NCBI GenBank assembly: GCA_039619475.1 | Contig: CM077116.1 | Location: 170,455,363-170,519,362, forward strand | Direction: 5' to 3' | Length of the DNA stretch: 64,000 bases | Origin: Icerya purchasi | Taxonomy: Eukaryota > Arthropoda > Insecta > Hemiptera > Monophlebidae | Shown here: one piece after another, positions 24,885 through 37,251 of the stretch | Layout of the letters: each line of letters opens with the position of its first letter | Position numbering within the stretch: the first letter of the stretch is position 1 | Notes under the pieces: model-generated | Told to the model about the DNA's origin: nothing | The model's input: only the letters and a program-made list of their open reading frames with translations | Databases searched by the model: none | Program-made: the position numbers and the translations under genes

Positions 24885-25118
24885 CAATCAGCAACATAAA
24901 CGAGAAATGTCACATGAACCGGTGGTTTTCGAGTGAAAAGGCACGGAATGACGCACGGAAACCCACCACTTGTGCTTCGCCAGCCACTCCAACGTTCAAC
25001 ACGTTCAACACTCCCGTTCAACTCAAATAACGCATGGGCTGGTGCATGCCTCATGTGCCTCTCACCTTGCACTATGACGTATGCCTTTGACGCACGTAAA
25101 GTTGAACAAGTGCCTTAA

Positions 25119-26443
25119 CATATATTTTTGTAAGTTCTTACGGAACTTGTTTCATACTCTATTAATATTCATTTTAGATACGAAAACATACGACTTTTAA
25201 CGAAGTAAATAATTCTTTGCTACACTAATGATTAAAGACAACCTTTTCCAGAAACATAGATTAGCGTGTTTCTTTATATTTAATACATTACTAAGCTTGT
25301 ATATAGCACTCGACTATCTCCCTCACTCATTCGTAGACGACTGCTATTCCTTCATCACGATTACTATTCAAATTATACATACTATCGAAGATTCGTTGCT
25401 TACACGCTGCATGTATGAATTGTTTTGCTACTTTATCTACAAACAGACATCAATCAGTTCTATTCTAAATTTTATTTATTTCTTTTTTCAAATCAATCAG
25501 CACGAATCTCTCTCGCTGTATGTGCTTGCACGTACATGCTTGCATATGCAAGTATGAAAAAAATCAAATTTTATTATTATTTCAATAGATACGTTTTTAG
25601 CAGTTTATTGAAAAAACGATCGAAACTCGTTCCTTAAATTTCAAACTTTGAAGAAAATTTTTATACTAAACTCTGTTTTTTACATTTTCATTTTAAATCA
25701 TATCGTTGAATAAACTGTTGTATGTTCCATAGGCAGCGAAAAACTCAATTTTTCATGTGAAGAATGAATGAAACACCACGAGCCTTATTATTTGGAATAT
25801 AAATGTAGGTGGGAATTTTTGTACTGTGTTTTGTTCTAAGATGTTTTATTTTTACATTTTTTTAAAATTTCTCTCACACAATTTTTCTGCTTTAATTTTT
25901 TTTTTTTTTTTCTATATTATACTAACATCAACACTTCATCCACTTTTTACACTAACATGTAACTTCTACAAAAAAAAAAATCCTCCACAATATCTAATAA
26001 CGGATCCCGGAGGGAAGAAAGATCTCTGATTAAAACATTATTTGAATATTTTATTATAATTTTCACGCACGATGCGCAACGCCTCTTCAAATTTTAATTT
26101 CAAAACGCATGAATACATATATATATTCACAATCCGCTTTTACAGTGATTAATTCAAAAAGCCAAATATGCATTATTATAAAAATAGGATAATATCAAAA
26201 CAAAACATTTTTTTTTGCATAGTACATACAGCATAGTAATACATTCGTATAAAATTGTATTTATGAATGATATCTCGTTTTGTTCAATTTGAAGTAGAAC
26301 CAGAAGCATCACGGTTTTTCATTTAAATTCAAATATTATTTCTCTAATGTAACGTGATTATTACGATTAAATGTTATTACAGATAATTTAGTTTCTCTAA
26401 AACATATTGCGCTGTTTCTTCTTTTAATTTCTTTATTCATTTT
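25119..26443. other. Intergenic, no gene recognised
   Basis: AT-rich with several homopolymer runs. Nothing protein-like on either strand. Confidence 0.5.
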
Positions 26444-26575
26444 TCAAATTCGGATCATTAAATCTTTTTTAGATTTCTCAGCATAGGTTATATCATTCAC
26501 TTCTTTAAAATATTTCTTTATTTCCCCATACAGATTACCAAGCTCATCCATAGAAATTTGTTTCATCTCTCTCAT
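26444..26575 (-). CDS. Small ORF of unknown function (43 aa)
   Basis: Reads MREMKQISMDELGNLYGEIK, then KYFKEVNDITYAEKSKKD and LMIRI, stop. It is lysine-rich with a plausible amphipathic helix. The start ATG overlaps the TGA of a short preceding open frame (ending MKYCILMYNV). I do not recognise it. It is listed because the wording looks protein-like and it is collinear with the two larger unknown ORFs upstream on the same strand. Confidence 0.25.
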   Translation of the reverse strand: MREMKQISMDELGNLYGEIKKYFKEVNDITYAEKSKKDLMIRI

Positions 26576-26794
26576 ACATTATACATTAGAATACAGTATT
26601 TCATCATCCTTTTAGGTATATTTTGTGTTTTTGAAATAGTCATAGAATTAATGTAAGAACTAATTCAATAATATTTACAATTTTATTCGGTAATTTTTAT
26701 TACATTCATCGTAGTCGATAAAAATAAACCTTGCTTCATTGTTAAATTTTAATATATCATAATCATCAATTATTAATATACAGCATAAAATCTG

Positions 26795-27013
26795 CTAATC
26801 TAACTGAATGTATCCTTCTTCTGCTAACTTTTCTTCTATTGTCCGAATTTCAATATCTACACCAGTATTATCTGATTGTTTAGACATGTACAGTGTCGCT
26901 AATCGTTGAACCAATTCATTAGGATCGCCGGAATAATTGGTATGAGGATCTTCAACACGTATTCTGTGGGCAGTACTATATTTATGTTTCTTTTTTATTT
27001 CACACCAGGGCAA
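26795..27013 (-). CDS. Unknown ORF, possible virus-like transposon gene remnant (72 aa)
   Basis: Reads MPWCEIKKKHKYSTAHRI, then SGDPNELVQRLATLYMSKQS, then DNTGVDIEIRTIEEKLAEEG and YIQLD. The GDPNELV.RL...AS...GNTG.DNEI..I..EL pattern is one I associate, from memory and weakly, with small proteins of virus-like DNA transposons in arthropods. It is preceded in frame by a stop only a few codons upstream. It is 46 bp downstream of the 122-aa ORF on the same strand, which suggests a broken gene block. It could equally be a chance survivor. Confidence 0.35.
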   Translation of the reverse strand: MPWCEIKKKHKYSTAHRIRVEDPHTNYSGDPNELVQRLATLYMSKQSDNTGVDIEIRTIEEKLAEEGYIQLD

Positions 27014-27059
27014 AATTTTACACTCTGTACGTTAGATTGAGACAGCGGTCGTATTATTT

Positions 27060-27428
27060 TTATATATTTAGGAAAGGAGTACCCTTTAATATACCAGTAA
27101 CACGTAATTCCAGTATTTGTTTATACAGAGATAAATCATTATCCCTGTATTTATTCTCATCAACATCTGTTTCCATTAGTAAATAAACCAGTCCGAATGT
27201 GTATGGAAATTTTATTCGTTTACTTCCTTTTCCGGAATAAATTTCACAGTATTTTCGATTGCGAGAAATCGGTGTTGAACTAATCATATATTCATCAGTG
27301 TTAGCATTATATTGTATTCCATATACTTGGTAATTTGGCTCAGGTTCATCGTTGGTTATTTGATATGAATCTATTCCACATGTATAATATAATCGGCTTA
27401 TATCCGTGTTTGTTATCATTATTCTCAT
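27060..27428 (-). CDS. Unknown ORF (122 aa)
   Basis: An uninterrupted frame in very AT-rich DNA. Landmarks: MRIMITNTDISRLYYTCG, EPEPNYQVYGIQYN, YCEIYSGKGSKRIKFPYTFG and LVYLLMETDVDENKYRDND. It has balanced composition, no transmembrane segment and no signal peptide. The ATG overlaps the stop of a preceding frame ending EPESKKRRKQ (ATGA overlap at 27425-27428), a basic, nuclear-localisation-like tail. I do not recognise the family. The ORF string on this strand (27.5 to 26.4 kb) might be a remnant of a virus-like or Polinton-type element. Confidence 0.35.
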   Translation of the reverse strand: MRIMITNTDISRLYYTCGIDSYQITNDEPEPNYQVYGIQYNANTDEYMISSTPISRNRKYCEIYSGKGSKRIKFPYTFGLVYLLMETDVDENKYRDNDLSLYKQILELRVTGILKGTPFLNI

Positions 27429-27479
27429 TGCTTTCTCCTTTTTTTAGATTCAGGCTCATCATCACCTCCCCATTCCTGC

Positions 27480-28384
27480 TAGAATACTTACAACCTGAGT
27501 TTCGGACAAAAAAAAACCGGGTAGCGAACGATGGGCGCACGGGAATAAGTATGGCTGCGTGGTGGAGGAATGTATCTTATTTTCTATACGTCTTGAAAGT
27601 AAAAATTTACATTAAAAAAAAAACATACCGGAACGAATTGCGACTCGAAAATTTTCTTTAAAATATGGGTTCTAAGTGTCGAGTTTCGAGCGAATCTTTG
27701 CGAAAACTTCGCACCTCTGATCCCCCGTAAAATGAAAATTAAATAATTCGCCATGTCCGTTAGATGGGGCGATTTGTATAGCATGCCTATTTGACGGTGG
27801 TACACAATGTGCGCAGGGCTGCGAGATGGAAATTTTAAAAACCTTAGTACAATACTTACGCCGCGCGGTAACGGACGGTGCGCGTTCACTACGCCCGTAG
27901 CTGTGACCGGCATGCGATGGCAGACCATGGGACAAAAATCGCTCTAGTTTTCACGCTCTTACTACTCCTAATTAGCGCTGACGGCACCCGCTTGTGTCCT
28001 CGGATGTACCTTCTCTTTCTACTGCCGGACAACGTTGGGGTTTCGGATAGCGAGCGAGTTAATCGGGCAGTTCAATTTTGCATAGTTCTCTTCCTAATGC
28101 CGCGTAACTCCCGCTTCCACCTTCACTCGTTATCTTGTTCATGTACCAATCAGCAGCTAAATGGGAACAGGAATGGAGATCCACAAATATATACATCGAG
28201 AGCATAAAATCAACTACCGAATCCTGGCAGCCTGTGGAGGCAGTTTCTTGCAAACATTCTTTTGTCCCGAAGTGCTACCGAAAGGGCGACGCAACCTTGT
28301 CACATAGGTCCATCTACACAGGCCAGGATCTTACAACCACCTGCTCCTTCTGCATCCAGTCGAATGCTCCAACAGCCCCGTATT
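27480..28384. other. GC-richer island of unknown nature
   Basis: Noticeably richer in CG (CCGCGCGGTAACGGACGGTG near 27862) than its surroundings, with overlapping open frames on both strands but no known motif. It runs directly into repeat R, so it is most likely the body of a longer repeat. Confidence 0.4.
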
Positions 28385-28560
28385 TAATTCGTGAAATCGA
28401 AGTTGCTCCCAAATTTATACCTAAACTGAAATAATTGAGTACCAGAGAAATCTGGGAAGGTAAAGGCGGCCGAGAGAAAGGAACTAGATCCAGTATTCTC
28501 CTTAGATCCATTAGAGCCTTAAGTACATCAATGAAAGGCTTAACTTCACAATATCCGTTA
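28385..28560 (+). repeat. Dispersed repeat R, copy b
   Basis: GTTGCTCCCAAATTTATACC, then GAGAAATCTGGGAAGGTAAA, GGCGGCCGAGAGAAAGGAAC. About 120 bp aligns with the inverse of 44260-44400. Confidence 0.7.
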
Positions 28561-28975
28561 CGGGACTTACTTTACTTTTACTCTACATAACAACATCTAA
28601 ATCTGTGCGAATTACACCAAATAGCAAAATATTATTAAACCGTTCTCCCCGGCAGCAGCCGAATTAGCTTTTGTACGGAACAAGGCCCTGTTGTAGGCCA
28701 CGCGCAGTGTGACCCTTTAGCAGCTGAACACAGCGCGTGAAATCTTTTGAAAAAAAGACAAAAAACTTCAACATTCATTCTAAAAATTTAATAAAAATGC
28801 GATGAAAAACTGAACTAAAGTTGTCGGATAAAAGATAATATATTTTACAGCAATACACATACACCTTAAAGGAATGTTACGATCATTCTTCGCAACTTTA
28901 ATACTCACTGGAGTCGGTACGGAATATTGCAACGTTAATTAGGAATAATGTAATGATTGTACCAACGCAACTAAA

Positions 28976-29016
<41 letters not shown>

Positions 29017-32000
29017 AAAAAACATTGGAAATATTGAGAACACTTGAGGCGGTTTTTAATTATTGTTGCAATTTGAATTTCGTGCTCACTCTAGTTAAAG
29101 TATGAATGTTGTTCAGTATCGGTCATAATGCCTGTTTAAAGTATAATGTAGTTTTTCTAGTAATTATTTCTTACTTTTTTGTGCATTTCTATTATCTCGA
29201 AGTCGGTATTTTTCGTTTTAAATATTTTAATTCTTCGACTATTAATAATTATATTTTGCAAAGTCAAAAGTTAAAATTTTAATTATATTCTACGTATATT
29301 TAATAAACAGAAAATAAATACAAAAATTTGACGGAAATTATACCTGTCTATATAAATTCGTAACTGAATTTGAATTCACAAACAAACCAGTTTAGGTCGT
29401 GTACATCAACTAAAGTGGATTCTGAAACAAAAGTATAGATAATAACTAACTTGAAATCAAGGCAAGCGTGTAAAAATTTATCTCAAAAAACACGGCAAAA
29501 AACTATTTAGACCTGTAGATATAACTTGTTTGCGAAGACTGGATTATTTTTATTATTATCATTATTGCAACTAGTGCTAACATTATTGCTTCTAATTCTA
29601 TTTTTGTACTCTTACCGTTCCGCTGATAATATTATTACCATTATTATTTCTTTAGCATAACATGAGGAAAAAAGTGAAGAATTTTTTTTATTTTATTTTA
29701 ATTGGAAGATAAAAATGTTTATAAAAACCTCCGAACTCGTAGGAAAATAAATCAATTCAATCAAATTCGCGTTTGCACGTATTTAACAACATTTCAGCTA
29801 TTTCAGAGAAGATAAGGTATTGGTATATCATTTTAACTGATATTCATTTTATAGATTTTTTTGTTACTTCACTTCATTATTCCATCATAATTCTATTTTG
29901 ACAGCATATCGTTATTCTGCATGCTCAATTTTCCTCCATTGTTTACGATCGCGGCCTAATTTAAATGTTTTCATGTGTGTTTTTCGGTTCGTATATTATG
30001 GTATTTTGCATGTTCATCATCTGGTCCGCATTGTACTTGGAAGATTTGTTATCTATAATGAAAATATGAGTTATACTTCCCGGTGAAATGATTTACCGAT
30101 GCAAATTATCGTTCCTTATGCTCAATAGAACTTCATAATATGAAAAGTTTCAGCGGTTCAATTGTTTGACTTATTCAATTTCCATATGTAAACTTCTGAA
30201 CAGTTATTAAATATATATTATTTCAAAAGATTTTCCCTTCTTAAATATAATAGCCGAAAAATTTGTATGATTTTTAAGAGCTTTAAAAAATATTAGGGAA
30301 AACTTTTGACGTAATTTTACAAAAAAGTACGCCTAATTTAATATACGTCCGTGGTCAGCTCGGTAGTGCGTAAGTACAGTTGCGAGAAATGCGTATGCAG
30401 TTAAAAGAGAGAAACAATTAATTTTTAATCTAAGAATAACATTGGAAAATTCGGAATTCAATGTACAGAGATAGAACAGAAAAATCGAATTATGTTTTGT
30501 TACAATTACCCGCAAGCCCTTCAATGAGGACAGCAATAGAACTTTGTAAATTATTTTTTCTTTTTTTTTTTGTTCCTTTGCCTTCTTATTACGGATCATT
30601 GCTGGGCCGAAGTAAAAGTAAAACATTTCACAATTGTAACTTTTTGGTTCTAACGTAATCTGAATTGATAGTACTTTCGCGTATTTTGGTTTGTTCGGTA
30701 CAGTTGGACATAACGCGAGCAACATATTTCTTTACGTTACAGATCTTTGCGGACATACTTTTCTCTTCAGTCTCCTGATCTAATGCCTGTCTACTTACTT
30801 ATTTTTACTTATCTATCTTTCATAAATTGCGATTTGTCTTTATAAAAAATACAATTTTATCCCCTTTATGCTTCTGTCGGTCACTAATTTTCACCATATA
30901 TTTATGGTTACGGAAGCTTCCTTATTTTTCTTTCTGTTTTTCATTTATCCTATATTAAATGTCTTTCTTCAACATATCGCCAGGATTTAATTTTCCAATG
31001 CTTTCTCTCTTTACAACATACATATGTCACTATATTTCTACTGATAGTTGTAAAGGGCCAAAAAGTGTTGGTTCTGCACTTTTCTCTTCTGCATTCAGTA
31101 AAATATCAACTTTCTACGTGTAATCTACTGCTGTCCTATGCGCTGTTCTCTTTGTTTTCTCACCACTCGTTTTCCATAAAATCCTCATAAACTCAGATTC
31201 TAAATATTGTTCTGCAACCGTTATATATCTACTTTCCGTGCTTCTTCTTCGGAGCATGTAATATTTCTCGTACAAAAATTTATCAGTATAGTTCAACACG
31301 TTCACAACAATTTGAATATTCATCAAAAACAAAAAATTCTCGAAACAAAATCTCGAAAAACTCGCGAAAGTAAATATACGAAAAGTTGACTTCTTGAATG
31401 GTATAAATTCGAATAAAGTATTAATGTCTCTACCAGGGGTTTGGTATTTTTTCAGTTTCCGACGTCACAGGTGCGCAATGATTTATCGACATCTTATTGT
31501 CTCGTCGTCCATCAACAGAGAAGCACAGTGTTGGTATTAAACACAGAATTTTAGAAATTGAATTTATCCTCGAATTGTCTTAAAATATCGCGTAGCAATA
31601 ACTAAATCAAAAAAATAAAAAATAAAAACGTTTACAAAATTTCGAAAAGTATTATATTTGTCTCACTTCCAAAATTCTTAAATGAATTAATGATAAATTA
31701 TTCTTATACCCTATGGGAGTTTATGAACTAATAGCAAATTTTAAAATTGAAACCTAAAAATAATTAAATTACTTTAATATTAAAAACATGTTTTTTTCGG
31801 AATTTCGAATTTAGTGCATCCGTTTGTATATGTTGTGACATAATTTTTATATTGTTCAAATTTCGATGTAATTTTTGTCATCTTTAACCAAAATATTTCA
31901 ACTAATGCCTTCTCCCCGGAAAAAAAGGAAAAAAAAAGCATGCCTTTAAGATTTCTGCGCAATTTCGAATCAAGGAAATTCTTTTGATTTGTTGCGTGGC

Positions 32001-32280
32001 ATTATAATTGTATTACTTATCAAAGATTCATTTATAAATAGTGTTAAATCTTTATTCAGATTCTGGAATAATCAGTATATCAATGTACTTTAATTTTTAT
32101 GTAAATTTAGATATTTTTACATAACAGTTAACAAATTTGTACAACCATTTTAAGTTTAGTTTTACCAAGAATTCTTCTGAGGTGTTTATCTTAAAATCTT
32201 TTCATACTTCAACTGATTTTTGCTAAACACTTAAAAAAAGGTGTCGCATATACGTTTTTAATGCAATTTTTTGCTTGCAG
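28561..32280. other. Upstream region of gene 2, no coding feature recognised
   Basis: Must contain the promoter and a non-coding first exon if the acceptor at 32280 is used, but I cannot place them. AT microsatellite at 28978. The ORF at 30333-30725 (-) shows no motif. Confidence 0.45.
28978..29013. repeat. AT microsatellite
   Basis: About 17 uninterrupted AT units. Confidence 0.95.
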
Positions 32281-32367
32281 ATTGTCCGCAAACTACAATG
32301 AATTCCTTGTTAAGGTTCAGCACAGTTTTCATTGTCGTGCTGATTACGATCATCAATTTCGATTTCG
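32281..32367 (+). CDS. Gene 2 exon 1: 5' UTR end plus signal peptide (coding from 32298)
   Basis: A good acceptor, TTGCTTGCAG, ends at 32280, implying a non-coding 5' exon further upstream. ATG is at 32298. The 23 codons start MNSLLRF, then a run of hydrophobic residues (VFIVVLITII), then NFDF, which reads as a classical secretion signal. The donor GTAAGT at 32368 splits a Gly/Asp codon (phase 1), matching the next exon, where G plus AC gives Asp. Confidence 0.75.
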
Positions 32368-35274
32368 GTAAGTATTTTTCGAACAAAAAACTAAATCGTT
32401 TTATTTCAAATTTCACAAGCAACGCGCAAACAATAACAGTTGATAAAAGGCAACATTTTTGAGAATTCCGAGAAAAAGAGTTCTCTTGAATTTCGCGCTG
32501 CGGAAATATGACCATCTTTTAATTTTACACGAAATTTTAGAAAAGTCTGCTGTTCAAATCGCCCGTTTGATGAACATTAAACTATTATTTTTACCTAATC
32601 CGTCGTAATTATTCGGTTTTGCTTGAATACGTTGTCGTTCACTTTATCGCTGAATTTATCGCTGAATCCTTCCCAATCGGTTTTGTTGAAGTTCCAACGA
32701 GGTCTTGAATTCACGAAGGCTATCCAACTTCTATTGTTATTGGGACTCATGTTGACTTTTTGGAAAGTTACCCGGAGGTTCTGCGGGTAATGTTTGCCTT
32801 CTTCGTTCATTGTTATAACAGACAGGTATTTCCGTGTCGTTTCTCCACCCGACAAGAAAATGTTTTTCGTTGTAACAAGATTGTTTCAGCTGCAACCTGG
32901 GGCGAGAGACTAGATGTCGATATTAGTAAACTTTTAATCTTGAGTTAGTTTTTTTTTTTAAATTTATGGCAATAATAATTATAATTAGAGGAAGGCCTGC
33001 ATTTGAGGACGAATTCTTCGAAACATACGATATTACAATTTTTTTTGTAACTGTATATTTGAGGATGGTGTTCTTCAAGAAGAAAAATACATCGAAAAAT
33101 AACTTCCGAATAGCAAAAAAAAATTTTAGAAAGCAATTTCATTATCTATTAGCCAATATGCCGTTATCTAATTTACATGTTGAATCCCTAAACAACACAT
33201 CTGGAGGCTATGACCGCTCACCTACTTACGGTCCATACTAAACGACAAATTAAAGCTCGAATTACTGAACTAATAAGCAAACTTCCAAATGGAATTTAGA
33301 AAAAAAAAAACCTTCATCGAAGTCGCGACTTCCTAATAAGAGTCTGGCACGATGGAAGAAGAAAAAATACCAATGTGCAGTTACATAATAACATGGTACA
33401 TAATATCACGATTGAAACGGTATTCTCAAAGAATGCCAAAATTATTCCGCCTACGACAATCACGGAGCATTATTGCAAAAATATTAGACAGCCGATCATA
33501 GGCTCGTCGCAGGTTCTTTAATATAATCTTATAAATAAGCTATACAATTGAGTATGTAAACTGAATTAGCTCCCCGGAATGTAGGTAGCAAAGAAGAAAA
33601 GTCATATTAGTCATATCCAATCGTAATAAACCAAAAATGAACTTGGCTTCACAGAATGATAATGAAGACAAGTTTAAGGCTAAGCCTCTGAACATGTTTC
33701 GGTGTTCACAGATTTTCTGAAATCTGAGACAATCTACTATTCGTCTAAATGTTATGTTAGGAAATGGTTGTGTGAACATATAACGGCTATTTGTTTTTTT
33801 TCTTAATACGAAAAACGTAATCATTGAAGTAAGTCCGATAAGTGATCGAATTCTCGGATTCTAAAATTGTATCTCCTCTTCGTTCATTTCAATTTGTAAT
33901 GGAAGACAGCTTGATGAGGATCTGAGGAGAATATTGATCTTATGATCCGCCTTTACTTTCACCCGGAAATTACTTCTCTTTTATATACATACATCACTGA
34001 GACAGTGACACTCGAATTACGAGACAAGTCTGTAATCTGTGACACCTTCAGTTCCCTATCTATTCGGCTAAGGCGCTACCATAATCACCAAAGGGAGAGC
34101 ATTATAATGTACCATTTAATAACACGTTTTGCTTTCCTAAATACCAACTTCGAGATTTACTATAAAAATTTAATAAAAATGGGCTGAAAAGTAAAAATTA
34201 ATTGTTTAAAAAGAATGATAAACGTCATAATAATATACCTTAAAGTGATATAATAATAATTCTTATTAAAGAATCTCTTACCATCCTGTTTGTTAATTAT
34301 GGAATATGGTAAGTTATAACAACTATCAAAATATAACAAACAAATTTAAGTATAAAATGATTGCTTACTTAGAAACGTTTTCGGATATAAACCATCATCA
34401 GCTAAAAAAAACAACTCAATATATGTCATCAGAAACAAATTCTAAATAACAATTCTTATACAACATTAATACTTATAGAGTAGGCAGATTTTTTATTATT
34501 ATCGTAATTTATTAAAAAGTTAATTTAGTTTAAGAATTATCGTAATTTCAGGTATATTTCACCGTAAAATATATTATCTTCTTAACAAATAATTATTTTC
34601 TATATATTTTTCGGTGCATTTTTATTCAATTTTTAAAGTAAATCTTAAGGTCGGTATTTTGTTTTACTTCACAATTTTTAGCGTAATACTTAAATTGTTT
34701 GCTAAAAATCAACTTTTTTAAAAGTGATAAAACGACGGTTTAAAATTCGATTTTTTTATTCGCATCTATAAATTATCCGGGTTAATTAATGTTGAAAATA
34801 CTTAAATTTCTTCTAATTACGTTTAAATGATTAATATTGATAATATTTTAAGTCAATCGCGTTTTTTATGTTAATAATTTTAAAAAATTATCTAAAGGGA
34901 CCGACCACATTTCTTCACGTTGTTTGATGACTACTGAATATCTGTGCTAACGATATTCCTCGGTACTCACAAAAAGGGGTACGAGTTATGTACGAAAAAA
35001 CATAAAATACAAAAACATACAACTAAACCCCCTTTATTTTTGAAGTCGGAAAAAGACTTGAAATCTGTATTCTTGTTATATAAGCAGTTTTAAAAAATCA
35101 AGATGCGGTTTACAAAAACATATTACGTATTAAGTGGACTTATTGTAATGACAATGATTGAAAGAACCCAAAACCGTTTTCTTGTTTATGCTGATGCAGA
35201 ATAGGAGAACGGGGGGAAATTTTTATTTTATCGTTTCAATATGCGACACGTGGCTAGAAGTTATTGATTTACCG

Positions 35275-35307
<33 letters not shown>

Positions 35308-37209
35308 GTATCTCTTTTTTAGTTACCCTAATTCAGATGCCGCCCTAATTAGTTAGAAAAATTTCGCTAATTCGAAGACGTTTAATTTACGACCGTTTCC
35401 AAATAAGAATGTTAAGCGAATGAAAACAGTATGCAGAAGAAACTTTCCCCTTTAACGAAACCTCTTTTTTTGCGGAAACTTTGAAACAAATTTTTACGAC
35501 GATAAATATTAAATATGCCAAAGGTACATTCTGCTGATGAACAACTCGAACAAAACAAAGAATTTCAATGAACTAACATAATTGGTTACCATCAAATCGG
35601 ATCGTCGTTAAACATAAATAAAACGAAATACATTTTAATTAGACAAGCAAACATCGGTTAACCAATGTGGTTAATTGTTTATTTATGATATGGTGTCTAT
35701 GCTCTTTAACCTTGATGGAGAATTTATCAGTAACCGATTCTGTATGTAAATTGAGTGGAGGCCCTGCTGCTTCTATTTGCACACAGTGTGAAGGTAATGT
35801 TTTAAAAGCCCCTACGCTGATTTGTAGAGCTCTCTTTTGTAAATTTTTTAATTTAATTTTGTTGGTTCTAATTAGGTTAACATAAGGAGCTACATAACCG
35901 AAGTGTAACCTAATTATTGTTTTATACAAAATTAGATTATTACTAGGAAATGTTCCCCACTTTATACCAGATACAGCGCGAAACACATTAAGTCCTTTTT
36001 AGCATTTCCGAATATCGAGTATTTTCTTTCTTCATTCCAATTCAGCTTAGAATGAAATATAACTGCTAAATATTTTTTATTTTTACGAAATCATATACTT
36101 TTTTTTATCTAATTAATGGCGATGTTCGGATTCTTTTGTTGGAAAAAACTACTCCTTGCGTTTTTTCTACATTTATATGCAAACCATTTACCGCATTTTG
36201 TAGATTGGTAACTGCATATTGATTTTTTTAATTGCTATTTTTGGTGTGGCTGCAGCGGCATATACAAATATATCATCGGCATACTGCAATATGTGAACAT
36301 TCTTTCTCTGTAGTTGATGCAATTCATGCGTGTATAACGTAAATAATAATGAGCCTAAGATATTTTCCTGCGGTACACCTTTACGACTGGTTCATACATT
36401 TTCCCTCTTAACCTTACTGTGAATTTTCTCTTTCGTGAAAGTTATTGTAAATCCGGTATATGATTTTGTGCGGAATTTTTAATTTGTTTAATAATCTTGC
36501 TAGAACTGTGAGATTGGCATTATCGAAGGCTAATTTGAAGTCTATAAATATTGTTATAATATACGATTTTTTTAATTTATACATTTGCTTATCTAAGATG
36601 AGTGTTATTAAATCATCTACAGTACCCATATCTTTTCCGAAGCCAAAATGTGTTTTTGTCGATATAATTTTTTGATTATTCATTATACTTTTCATAGTTT
36701 TTCCAATACATGATAGTAACGATATCGGACGGTATGAAAGATGTGTGTTTGGTTTCTTACCTGATTTCTGCACCGGACATATGATATACTTGATCAAAAA
36801 GTTTCAGGAATTTGTTCAGAAAATTAAAAACACAAGTTTATTTAGCAAAATTGATTTTGTCCCTTTCAAAGTACTCTCCATTCACTGCAACGCAATTATG
36901 GCAGCGGTTGATCCAATTCTCTAAACATTTATTATACTCGGTTTTCTGTATGGTCATCCCGGAACGATTTCTTCAGTTGAACGAACAGAAAGAAGTCGCA
37001 GGGAGTCGAATCAGGCAAATTTGGTGACTGTTAAATGGTATTCGTTCTGTTCTTAACAATAAAATCACGGATAACAATATCCCTTTTTGACGTGAAAAGT
37101 CTTGAAAATCGCTCGTGAAACGAAATCGTGCAACGCGACGACTATTATTTTTCACCGCATATATTTATATATATATATGTCTATATATATAAATATATAT
37201 CTATATATA

Positions 37210-37251
<42 letters not shown>

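Larger units (their letters stand above)
22196..25115 (+). mobile_element. PIF/Harbinger transposon with nested insertions
   Basis: The left end begins AGGTATGTCCGCA and the right end, inverted, begins AGGCACTTGTTCA. Each is flanked by TAA (22193-22195 and 25116-25118), fitting the 3-bp TWA target of PIF/Harbinger. Subterminal sequence is rich in TTCAACTTGCAAGTGCC-like words on both sides. Inside are remnants of the two genes that define the superfamily, a DDE transposase (+) and a MADF/Myb-like protein (-). A hAT MITE (23006-23281) and a LINE (about 23505-24884) have inserted later, leaving roughly 1.2 kb of original element. Confidence 0.78.

Noticed and set aside
27672..28207. Overlapping ORFs in the GC-richer island as genes
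   Set aside because: Open frames on both strands at once reflect low stop density in CG-rich DNA. No domain wording, and the block continues into repeat R.
29930..30080. LINE C-terminal tail on the minus strand (LGRDRKQWRKIEHAE)
   Set aside because: A few LINE-like residues only. Too short and unsupported by flanking motifs.
30333..30725. 130-aa minus-strand ORF
   Set aside because: No family resemblance and no splice context. Composition typical of translated AT-rich non-coding DNA.
33990..34100. tRNA-like SINE head
   Set aside because: A phrase resembling an A-box (GGTAGCGCC inverted) is present, but I could not find a B-box or stem.
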